A DNA stretch of 39,704 nt. Origin: a virus. Both the position numbers and the translations under genes were made by a program. Under the pieces are notes generated by a model. That model ran no database searches. It was not told the origin of the DNA and saw only the letters and a program-made list of their open reading frames with translations. Numbering within the stretch: position 1 is the stretch's first letter; every line of letters begins with the position of its first letter. The stretch is taken from positions 1-39,704 of IMG/VR virus record IMGVR_UViG_3300042691_009007; one strand, written 5' to 3'. Below, piece by piece: positions 32,497 to 39,704 of the stretch.

Positions 32497-33036
32497 ATGA
32501 GATTTTTAAAAACACTTACTCTAAATCGAAGAGCAATTTACGATAGTCGTGTGGCACTAACAACCAGCAATGACTTGACTCTTGCTGACAGCAGGACTAT
32601 GGTCCTTCCAAAAAGCAGTAGTAGTGTGTCAAGCCCAACAATTGGACAAATGCGTTACAACACATCAACAGACCAAGTTGAAGTTTATCAAGGGGTTGGC
32701 GGTGGTGCAACTTGGAGATCATTACGTTTTAAAGAAGCAACACAAATTAGTAGAGAAAATTATACAGGTGATGGCACAAGTACTGTATTTGGACCGTTAA
32801 CTTATCAACCACCAGCTGTAGTTGAAAGCGGCGCTACATGGACCGGAAACAATTTAATAGTTATAGTCGGAAACGTTTTTCAAATTTACAATACAAACTA
32901 TCTAATTCAATTAGGTTCTACATTAGGTGCTCCTTATAATACTCCGCCTAACGATACAAAATATTATATTCAATTTACATCAGCTACACCAGGTTTATCA
33001 ACACCAATAGTCATACTACATGGTTTTGATCAGTAA
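32497..33036 (+). CDS. Small fibre-module protein
   Basis: Protein of 179 residues. Residues about 29-75 (SRTMVLPKSSSSVSSPTIGQMRYNTSTDQVEVYQG, then WRSLRF) contain the 'P-x-x-G-x-x-RYN-T-x-x-x-x-E-V-Y-x-G-x-x-x-W' module that recurs near the C-terminus of the 33048-36251 protein, where it marks the join between fibre shaft and tip. The remainder (ENYTGDGTSTVFGPLTY and a beta-rich tail) may be a trimeric binding or capping domain. Start follows the previous stop by one base without a clear ribosome site, so coupling is likely. Confidence 0.65.
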   Translation: MRFLKTLTLNRRAIYDSRVALTTSNDLTLADSRTMVLPKSSSSVSSPTIGQMRYNTSTDQVEVYQGVGGGATWRSLRFKEATQISRENYTGDGTSTVFGPLTYQPPAVVESGATWTGNNLIVIVGNVFQIYNTNYLIQLGSTLGAPYNTPPNDTKYYIQFTSATPGLSTPIVILHGFDQ

Positions 33037-33047
33037 GGAGTAACACA

Positions 33048-36000
33048 ATGCCATTACTACCAGAAAACGTAGTAGCATTAGGTAGAATAGGCGGCCCGCT
33101 ACTAGACAGCAACCTTAAAAGAAAAAACGCAGGAACAGGCGAAGAAAATCTTGCGTTCGGCAACACATCTCTAGTTAACCCAACTGTACTTTATCTAGAT
33201 GTAATAAACGGCCGTGTGGGTATTAACACAGATACTCCAACTCATCCGCTCAATGTAAGTAACATACGAACAACAAATTTAATTGTTCCTACACAAACTG
33301 AAATAGAAAATTTTGTTATAACAACTAACACAATTCAAAATATTTCAACAGCAATAACAATTAGTCCAGATCAAACAACAGATCCTGTTATTGATATGGT
33401 CAAAATAGGAACTTATGATTATGGTTCAAGTGTAGCGTACTTGAACATCAGCGATCAACTGATTGAAAATATCAACAACAATAGTAATATTGAAATAAGT
33501 CCAAACGGCCTGGGCGCTGTTAATATTACTACTTCCAAATTATATGTTGATGGAAATTTTACAGCAACAGGTAATATTAATTGGGACGGCTCACTAATTA
33601 CATTAGGTAGTAATGACAGCGATAACGTAGTTTTTAATGCAGACGTAAACAGTAATATTGTACCTAATATTAATGAAACATATGATTTAGGCACAGCATT
33701 AAAACGTTGGAATACAATTTATACTGAAGATTTTCCAGTTGATAATTTAAATTTAGATTCTGCAATAATTAACGGTATAGACATGTTGCTTGAACAAGGC
33801 AACACTATCTATGTTAGTATATATGGAGATGATTTAAATGTAGGAACACATCTACACAACACTTATCGTACAGTAAAATATGCACTTAGTCAAGCAACGG
33901 CCGGTGATACTGTTGTAATTTTTCCAGGAACATACGAAGAAATATTTCCACTAACTGTACCAGCAGGTGTGACAGTTAACGGTGCGGGTATTAGAGCAGT
34001 AACAATAATACCTACAGTTGGAACAAATACTAACAATGCATTTTTATTAAACGGCGAAACAACTGTTAGTAATCTGACTGTTAAAGATTTTTATACAGGC
34101 TACGCATTTAGTTTTGCTAGTGGATTTACAGTAACCAGTCGTAGTCCTTATGTACAAAATGTTACAGTAATAACAACAGGACCAAATGCAGGTAACGGCG
34201 CCTTAGTTGACGGTAGTTTAGCCAACAGCTCCAGTAAAGAAGCCAGTATGTTGTTTCATAGTATCACTATGATTGTACCTAACAGTATAGGCATTACGGC
34301 AACTAACGGCGCTCGTGTTGAGTGGTTAAACAGTTTTACCTATTTTGCTGAAAAAGGAATTTACCTAACACAAGGTGCATTAGGTTTTGCAAGTCTCGGA
34401 GTCAAGTACGGTGCAGAAATTCGCAGTATTGGATCAGCAAACGTGTACGGAACTTATGGTGCTGTAGCAGACGGTGCTAACACATTAGCCTACTTGATTA
34501 GCCATAATTTTGCTTACATTGGTGCAGGAACAACTACTTCAAACGAACCTCATTTAGTAATTCAAGCTAATGAAGTGGTAGAGTTAAACAGTGGAAAAAT
34601 TTATTACGAAAGTGTTGATGCAAAGGGTGATTTTAGAATAGGCGATATATTCTATGTAAATCAAGAGACAGGCGCAGTAGTATTTAATGCTCAAAGCATA
34701 AGTTTTCTTCCTACCGGAAATATTACGTTAACTGGCCCAACCAGCTCAGCGTTTATTGATGCAACTACTGTAGATGTTGGAAATATACGTGTATACGACA
34801 ACACTATTGAAAGTGTTATTGGACCAATCAATTTTTCTACTTTTTCCGGAACAACTAATTTAAGTACAAATATATTTGTAACTGGTAATACAGAAATTTC
34901 AGCAGATGCTATTGTAAGAGGTAATTTATATTTAGGCAATCAAGCATCTGATACTATAACCATATATCCAGAATTTACACAGGATTTATTACCAGACGAT
35001 GTTGGCGGCCCGTTTACACTAGGTACTGATCCTAAGCGATGGGATACACTATATAGTTCTTTGTTAAATGTTGATGATATTATACAAATTGATAGTAATA
35101 CTATTGAAACCCTGACAACAGATACTGATTTAATACTTCAAGCTGCTGGTATAGGAAAAATTAATGTTGTAGATACTAACGTTACAGTTAATAACAACCT
35201 TACAACTGATAGTTTAACTGTAAATGGGCTATCTACGCTACAAGACTTAACAATTACTGGAACTACCTTGCAGACTGGAAACTGGGGACAGACTGGTAAT
35301 TTAGATTTAACAGGCGATGTAACTGTTAATATTCTTAAAATAACCGGGCTTACTTCATATTTTACTGTTCCTGATTTCAAGTTTGAAGGAAATGAAATTA
35401 GCATAACTGCGCTAGATCAAGATTTAAATATTTTTGGTAATACTACTGGAGCAGTGATTTTAAAAGATTCCGTAAAAATTTCTGGCAGCACAATTGAGTC
35501 GGTGTCTAGCTCACTGTTAAATCAAAATTTAACTTTTACACCTGACGGTACTGGAAATTTTATTGTAGATACAACAAAGTCTTTAAAAATTCCAATAGGT
35601 AACAATACTACCAGAACATTAAACGCAGGAGAAATTAGGTACAATAATGTAACTAATTTGTTTGAAGGTGGCGGTGCCACAGGTGGACTGATTAGCTTTA
35701 ACGGGCTATACGATAGTGACAGAAATACCTATATTACTACTGGAGGATTAGATAATACAATCTATTTTGGTATTAATAACAGCGTAAGAGCTACTATTGA
35801 TAGCACCTCATTAGAATCATCTAGATTTGACATAGGAAATATTCGTTTTGAAGGAAATACAGTTTTAAATTCTTTATCTGGAAATGATTTAATTTTATTG
35901 CCTACTGGAACAGGAAACACACTTTTAAACAACATAGGATTTTCTTCAGAAAGTACTATAACAAATCAATCAAATAGTCCGCTAGTAATTAAAGGAACAG

Positions 36001-36251
36001 GCTCAGGCTATATTAGTTTTGCATCTGCGGCTGCTGTTATGCTACCAATGGGTCTATCAGCAGAAAGACCACTAGCTACTGAAACGGGACTAGTGCGATA
36101 TAACACAACATTTCCACGTTTAGAAGTTTACACCGGCGACCCAGGCCAAGGAGAAAATGGTTGGGTAACAGCATTAGGCGAAGCAACCGGTATTGTAGAC
36201 GCAAACGTCATTGAAGGTCTTCTTGATTTTTGGACCCTGATACTAGGGTAA
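33048..36251 (+). CDS. Large fibre-like structural protein with pectin-lyase-like domain
   Basis: Protein of 1067 residues. N-terminus (residues 1-60) LPENVVALGRIGGPLL..VLYLDVINGRVGINTDTP matches the start of the 36400 protein. The motif YDLGTALKRWNTIYTEDF (about 213-230) recurs as FTLGTDPKRWDTLYSSLL (about 656). Between them (about 255-480) lies a DUF1565/pectin-lyase-like right-handed helix: YVSIYGDDLNVGTHLHNTYRTVKYAL and VVIFPGTYEEIFPLTVPAGVTV, then stacked Asn/Thr-rich turns. The second half is shaft-like beta repeats (TGNLDLTGDVTVN, LTFTPDGTGNFIV). Two G-x-x-RYN modules (about 863 and 1023) end the protein. Such folds bind or cleave host surface polysaccharide, but no catalytic residues can be assigned. 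GGAG precedes the ATG. Confidence 0.8.
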   Translation: MPLLPENVVALGRIGGPLLDSNLKRKNAGTGEENLAFGNTSLVNPTVLYLDVINGRVGINTDTPTHPLNVSNIRTTNLIVPTQTEIENFVITTNTIQNISTAITISPDQTTDPVIDMVKIGTYDYGSSVAYLNISDQLIENINNNSNIEISPNGLGAVNITTSKLYVDGNFTATGNINWDGSLITLGSNDSDNVVFNADVNSNIVPNINETYDLGTALKRWNTIYTEDFPVDNLNLDSAIINGIDMLLEQGNTIYVSIYGDDLNVGTHLHNTYRTVKYALSQATAGDTVVIFPGTYEEIFPLTVPAGVTVNGAGIRAVTIIPTVGTNTNNAFLLNGETTVSNLTVKDFYTGYAFSFASGFTVTSRSPYVQNVTVITTGPNAGNGALVDGSLANSSSKEASMLFHSITMIVPNSIGITATNGARVEWLNSFTYFAEKGIYLTQGALGFASLGVKYGAEIRSIGSANVYGTYGAVADGANTLAYLISHNFAYIGAGTTTSNEPHLVIQANEVVELNSGKIYYESVDAKGDFRIGDIFYVNQETGAVVFNAQSISFLPTGNITLTGPTSSAFIDATTVDVGNIRVYDNTIESVIGPINFSTFSGTTNLSTNIFVTGNTEISADAIVRGNLYLGNQASDTITIYPEFTQDLLPDDVGGPFTLGTDPKRWDTLYSSLLNVDDIIQIDSNTIETLTTDTDLILQAAGIGKINVVDTNVTVNNNLTTDSLTVNGLSTLQDLTITGTTLQTGNWGQTGNLDLTGDVTVNILKITGLTSYFTVPDFKFEGNEISITALDQDLNIFGNTTGAVILKDSVKISGSTIESVSSSLLNQNLTFTPDGTGNFIVDTTKSLKIPIGNNTTRTLNAGEIRYNNVTNLFEGGGATGGLISFNGLYDSDRNTYITTGGLDNTIYFGINNSVRATIDSTSLESSRFDIGNIRFEGNTVLNSLSGNDLILLPTGTGNTLLNNIGFSSESTITNQSNSPLVIKGTGSGYISFASAAAVMLPMGLSAERPLATETGLVRYNTTFPRLEVYTGDPGQGENGWVTALGEATGIVDANVIEGLLDFWTLILG

Positions 36252-36263
36252 AATCTCCCAAAC

Positions 36264-36271
36264 GATAAATA
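36264..36271 (+). promoter_or_regulatory. Late promoter GATAAATA before the last fibre gene
   Basis: GATAAATA, one mismatch to T4 consensus, starting 13 bases after the preceding stop. It predicts a leader of about 120 bases containing several hairpins. Confidence 0.65.
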
Positions 36272-36279
36272 CTATTGAT

Positions 36280-36383
36280 TACAAGAAACGACCAATTTCT
36301 TGTATGGTTAAACTGTGGTAAACCAGCAAAGAGCCGTAAAAACGGATGCGGAGAAATCCTAAATGGTTAACCGTGAAACACGG
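36280..36383 (+). other. Hairpin-rich leader of the 36400 gene
   Basis: Stems visible: TACAAGAAA/TTTCTTGTA (36280-36288 with 36296-36304, nine perfect pairs), CCGT-AAAA-ACGG (36334-36345), and CCGTG-AAA-CACGG (36371-36383). A block ATGCGGAGAAATCC at 36346-36359 resembles ATGCGGAAATCC in the leader of the 30497 gene. GAGGAG lies just before the ATG. Confidence 0.5.
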
Positions 36384-36399
36384 GGTTTGAGGAGAGCTG

Positions 36400-39300
36400 A
36401 TGGCTGTTGGTCGTATTACCGGTCCACTCTTAAAAGCGAATCTACTTCGTAATGGCGTAGATCTGGCTTTTGAGACCGACCTTTTATATTTAGATGTTAA
36501 TAACGGCAGGGTCGGAATTAAGACGAGCCTACCTGACTACGACCTAGATGTCAACGGCACAACCCGTTCAACAAACTTAACAGCAACTACCCAAGCAGAT
36601 TTAGCTACTTTTAACGTAGCAACAGATACTATTTCAAGTAGTAGTTCTATTATTAATTTACGACCAGCCGGTGCTAATCCTGTAGTTTATCAAGGTAAAA
36701 TTCAAACAGGTGATTTACAACTTAGCACTAACACTATCGAAACTACTGCAACAGACCAAGATTTAGATATCAACACACTTGGCACCGGGCAAGTAAATGT
36801 AAACGCAAATTTAAATGTTAACGGCGATGTGCATGTAACAGGAAATTTACAAGTTGACGGTGATGCTAGCGGAACAATTACAATCGGCGATGCTGACACA
36901 GATAATGTTGAATTTAAAGCAGATGTTAACAGTAATATTATACCCGATGATAACGAAACTTGGGATTTAGGTAGCAATCCTACTTCTGGCGGAAAACGTT
37001 GGAAAACAGTTTACACTAAAGATTTAATAGCTCAGCAGATTACAGCATCAAATGTATTAGTTGACGGCATTGACCTAACGCAAATTCAAGGAAACATATA
37101 TTATGTTGCTACAACTGGTAGCAATTCTAATGCTGGCGAACACGAGCATGATCCGGTATTAACATTAAAATATGCACTTAGCTTGGCAAATGCAGGCGAT
37201 TGCATTTATATTTTTCCAGGCGTTTATCAAGAAATTTTTCCATTAACTGTTCCAGCAGGAGTAAGCGTTAAAGGTGCAGGTCTTCGTTCAGTTAAAATTA
37301 CACCTACAGTAGGTACACGATTTAATGATGCATTTTTGCTAAACGGTGAAACTACTATTGAAGATTTAACTATAGCAGATTTCTTTAGCACTTCGACAGC
37401 ACAAATTACTTTATCCAGCGTACTTAATAATCCCAATGCTTACAGCACAAGTTCAAGTGATCAATTTGGTTGGTCAGTTGCTGTATCAGACAACTATGCT
37501 ATAGTTGGCGCAGTATCAGAAGATGATGCAGGTGGGCAAAGTTCAGGTAAAGCCTATATTTTCAATACAACTACTGGAGCACTAGTACATACATTAAATA
37601 ACCCCAACGCCTTTGGTACAAGTTTAGGTGATCAATTTGCTTTGTCAGTTGGCATATCGGGCAATTATGCTATAGTTAGTGCAACTGTAGAAGATGATGC
37701 AGGCGGCACTGATTCGGGCAAGGTCTATATCTACAACGTGACCACCGGCGCATTAATACGAACCCTAAACAACCCCAACGCTTACAGTACAAGTGGAGGC
37801 GATTTATTTGGACGATCAATTGCCGTATCAGGCAATTATGCAATAGTTGGCGCAGTATCAGAAGATGATGCGGGTGGTTCTAGTTCAGGTAAAGCCTACA
37901 TATTTGACCTTACACATGCAAGTACCGACAGTACCACTTCTGTACAAGTTGAATTTGGTGCTGCGGATAATCTAGACGGAACTTTCACTATTGATCTAGC
38001 TAGTCTAGGTATTACTGATCCAGGCGCTTTGATTATTATCAATAGCGTAGATATTAGAGGAGACCTAAGTAGTAATGCAATCGAATATATAGATTTAAAA
38101 TTAAGTACAGCAGCCGGTTATAATAGATATATCTCAGGCTTTGATGATGCTACTTATAGAAATTTCGCCTGGCTTGGAGGTCAACCAACTAGTGTTGGAA
38201 ACGTCAATATAGATTACATAATTCCGCCTGACATAAATTTTAGCCCTACTGGTATGCCTAACGGATATTTTTGGCAGGTAAGACTTAATATAACAGTAAC
38301 TATTAGTGCATTAAGACATGTTTTAAATAACCCCAATGCTTACAGCACAAGTGGAAGTGATAATTTTGGTTTGTCAGTAGACATATCAGACAATTATGCA
38401 ATAGTTGGTGCATATCTAGAAGATGATGCGGGTGGATCAGGTGCAGGTAAAGCCTATGTTTTCAACGTGGCCAGTGGCGCATTAGTACAAACTTTAAATA
38501 ACCCCAACGCCTTTGGTACAAGTGTAAGTGATCAATTTGGTTTGTCAGTTGGCATATCAGGCAACTATGCTATAGTTGGCGCATACCCAGAAGATGATGC
38601 GGGCGGCACTAGTTCAGGTAAAGCCTATATTTTCAATGCAACTACTGGTGCATTAATACACACTCTAAATAACCCCAACGCCTATAGTACAAGTGCAAGT
38701 GATCAATTTGGTTTTTCAGTAGACATATCAGGCAACTATGCTATAGTTAGTGCAAACGTAGAAGATGATGCGGGTGGTACTAGTTCAGGCAAGGTCTATA
38801 TTTTTAGTACTATAAGCGGTCAGCTATTACAAACTATTAATAATCCCAACGCTTACAGTACAAGTGCAGGTGATCAATTTGGCCATATAGTTGCAATATC
38901 AGGCAACTATGCTATGGTTGGCGCAATAGGAGAAGATGATGCAGGCGGCACTGATTCAGGTAAAGCCTATATTTACAACTTAACAGGTACTGTAGAAAAC
39001 GGATACGCATTCCGTTTTGCTACCGGAATGACTGTTACTAATCGTAGTCCTTATATTAGAAACGTAACAGTAATTACCAAAGGTTCAACTACAAGTGTAA
39101 CCGATCCTTACGGTTTTGATAGCGGTGATGCAGGTAAAGGCGCATTAGCAGACGGTAGTGTAGTTAATGCTGCTAGTGTTGAAGCAAGTATGTTGTTTCA
39201 TTCAGTAACATTTATTACACCTAATCAAGAAGCAATCACAGCAACTAACGGTGTACGTATTGAATGGTTAAATTCATTTAGTTATTTTGCTGATAAAGGA

Positions 39301-39704
39301 TTATATTTAACAAGCGGACCTTTGGGTTTTGCTGGAGTTGGCCAAACACGTTTAAGAATTGAAAATCGTACAGGTACATGGGCAGTTGGTAATACTGTAC
39401 TTTATTATAACACTGACGGAACTACTTTGTTAGCCAGCGGCACTATTTCCAGTATCAATGGAAACTATATTAATCTAGCAGGCAAATGTTCTGGATTTGA
39501 AACAATTACAGATAGAGTTGGTAAAACTGTTTATGCTCAAGGCAACGCTAAACTTTCAACTAGTATTAGAAAGTTTGGTACTGCTAGTTTGGCTTTAGAC
39601 GGTACAGGAGATTATGCAACAGTCCCAAGTCAACCAGATTTTAATTTTGGAACTGGAGATTTTACAATAGAGTGCTGGATATATAGAAGCATATCTAACG
39701 TACA
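36400..39704 (+). CDS. Fibre-like protein with seven-bladed propeller inserted in pectin-lyase-like domain; 3' end beyond window
   Basis: Open for 1101 codons to the right edge. The first ~330 residues parallel the 33048 protein (VGRITGPLLKANL, LYLDVNNGRVGIKT, WDLGSNPTSGGKRWKTVYT, YIFPGVYQEIFPLTVPAGVSV). In the pectin-lyase-like helix, at the place where the paralogue reads DFYTGYAFSF, a block of about 535 residues is inserted after DFF. It holds seven 57-residue FG-GAP/integrin-alpha-like repeats and one 129-residue foreign segment between repeats 3 and 4. The helix then resumes (NGYAFRFATGMTVTNRSPY) and leads to a LamG/concanavalin-like domain start (FGTASLALDGTGDYATVP, FGTGDFTIECWIY). It is probably a receptor-binding or adhesin fibre. 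Ribosome site GAGGAG, own late promoter. Confidence 0.8.
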   Translation, partial: MAVGRITGPLLKANLLRNGVDLAFETDLLYLDVNNGRVGIKTSLPDYDLDVNGTTRSTNLTATTQADLATFNVATDTISSSSSIINLRPAGANPVVYQGKIQTGDLQLSTNTIETTATDQDLDINTLGTGQVNVNANLNVNGDVHVTGNLQVDGDASGTITIGDADTDNVEFKADVNSNIIPDDNETWDLGSNPTSGGKRWKTVYTKDLIAQQITASNVLVDGIDLTQIQGNIYYVATTGSNSNAGEHEHDPVLTLKYALSLANAGDCIYIFPGVYQEIFPLTVPAGVSVKGAGLRSVKITPTVGTRFNDAFLLNGETTIEDLTIADFFSTSTAQITLSSVLNNPNAYSTSSSDQFGWSVAVSDNYAIVGAVSEDDAGGQSSGKAYIFNTTTGALVHTLNNPNAFGTSLGDQFALSVGISGNYAIVSATVEDDAGGTDSGKVYIYNVTTGALIRTLNNPNAYSTSGGDLFGRSIAVSGNYAIVGAVSEDDAGGSSSGKAYIFDLTHASTDSTTSVQVEFGAADNLDGTFTIDLASLGITDPGALIIINSVDIRGDLSSNAIEYIDLKLSTAAGYNRYISGFDDATYRNFAWLGGQPTSVGNVNIDYIIPPDINFSPTGMPNGYFWQVRLNITVTISALRHVLNNPNAYSTSGSDNFGLSVDISDNYAIVGAYLEDDAGGSGAGKAYVFNVASGALVQTLNNPNAFGTSVSDQFGLSVGISGNYAIVGAYPEDDAGGTSSGKAYIFNATTGALIHTLNNPNAYSTSASDQFGFSVDISGNYAIVSANVEDDAGGTSSGKVYIFSTISGQLLQTINNPNAYSTSAGDQFGHIVAISGNYAMVGAIGEDDAGGTDSGKAYIYNLTGTVENGYAFRFATGMTVTNRSPYIRNVTVITKGSTTSVTDPYGFDSGDAGKGALADGSVVNAASVEASMLFHSVTFITPNQEAITATNGVRIEWLNSFSYFADKGLYLTSGPLGFAGVGQTRLRIENRTGTWAVGNTVLYYNTDGTTLLASGTISSINGNYINLAGKCSGFETITDRVGKTVYAQGNAKLSTSIRKFGTASLALDGTGDYATVPSQPDFNFGTGDFTIECWIYRSISNV
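37423..39006 (+). repeat. Seven 171-base coding repeats with a 387-base interruption
   Basis: Repeats start at 37423, 37594, 37765, 38323, 38494, 38665 and 38836, each exactly 171 bases apart except for a 387-base insertion after the third. Each codes a 57-residue unit LNNPNAYSTS-x3-D-Q-F-G-x-S-V-x-IS-GNYAIVGA-x-x-EDDAGG-x-x-SGKAYIFN. Nucleotide similarity between copies is high, so recent duplication or homogenisation is likely. Confidence 0.92.
37936..38322 (+). other. 129-residue domain nested between propeller blades 3 and 4
   Basis: The coding frame continues through 387 bases unlike the flanking repeats. It encodes a beta-rich segment (VQVEFGAADNLDGTFTIDL, ALIIINSVDIRGDL, WLGGQPTSVGNVNIDYIIPP, FWQVRLNITVTISAL) resembling a small beta-sandwich that would protrude from the propeller. 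No family recognised. Confidence 0.75.

Noticed and set aside
37423-39006. CRISPR-like repeat array
   Set aside because: The 171-base periodicity is entirely coding and in frame, with no short conserved repeat separated by unique spacers; it is a protein repeat.
1-39704. Diversity-generating retroelement acting on the fibre genes
   Set aside because: No reverse transcriptase and no template/variable repeat pair with adenine-biased differences visible in the window.

Overview
The window is part of a T4-like marine myovirus genome (contractile-tailed, cyanophage/pelagiphage-type layout). The evidence is a dense, AT-rich, tightly packed set of genes recognisable as T4 homologues: baseplate gp6, gp25, gp5 and gp53, late sigma factor gp55, recombination nuclease gp46/gp47, hub gp26, portal gp20, prohead core gp67-like, protease gp21, scaffold gp22 and major capsid gp23. 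They are followed by a run of modular fibre-like proteins. No host-identifying auxiliary metabolic gene is present, so the host (picocyanobacterium, SAR11-type bacterium or other) cannot be fixed from this window.

Layout. (1) 1-14666, minus strand: a baseplate operon read right to left: tube-cap-like protein, gp53, hub protein, gp5, gp25, gp6, and a giant structural protein running off the left edge. (2) 14667-14747: a compact divergent promoter region. (3) 14748-19832, plus strand: gp55, gp47, gp46, a small unknown, an SGNH-hydrolase-like protein and a SegE-like GIY-YIG nuclease, mostly with overlapping ends (early/middle type genes). (4) 19833-20293: 461 bases without a gene, full of hairpins; a candidate structured RNA. 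(5) 20294-21250, plus: an unknown protein whose N-terminus looks like a T4 capsid-targeting peptide. (6) 21251-22299, minus: gp26 and a small downstream frame that a canonical -1 slippery heptamer could fuse to it. (7) 22363-30344, plus: a tape-measure-like protein, portal, small unknown, gp67-like, gp21, gp22 and gp23, ending in a strong intrinsic terminator. (8) 30497-39704, plus: six fibre/decoration-type structural genes. The last runs off the right edge and carries seven 57-residue repeats forming a probable beta-propeller inserted into a pectin-lyase-like fold.

Regulation. Late promoters of the T4 type (ATAAATA or CTAAATA core) stand in front of most structural transcription units on both strands, as expected when gp55 is encoded here. 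Gene 55 itself has a good sigma-70-type promoter (TTGACT, 17-base spacer, TATAAT) whose -35 box overlaps the opposing late promoter. Two late transcripts have hairpin-rich leaders before the fibre genes. The most notable items are the proposed gp26 frameshift, the propeller insertion with a second domain nested between blades 3 and 4, the structured non-coding region, and the putative packaged internal protein.
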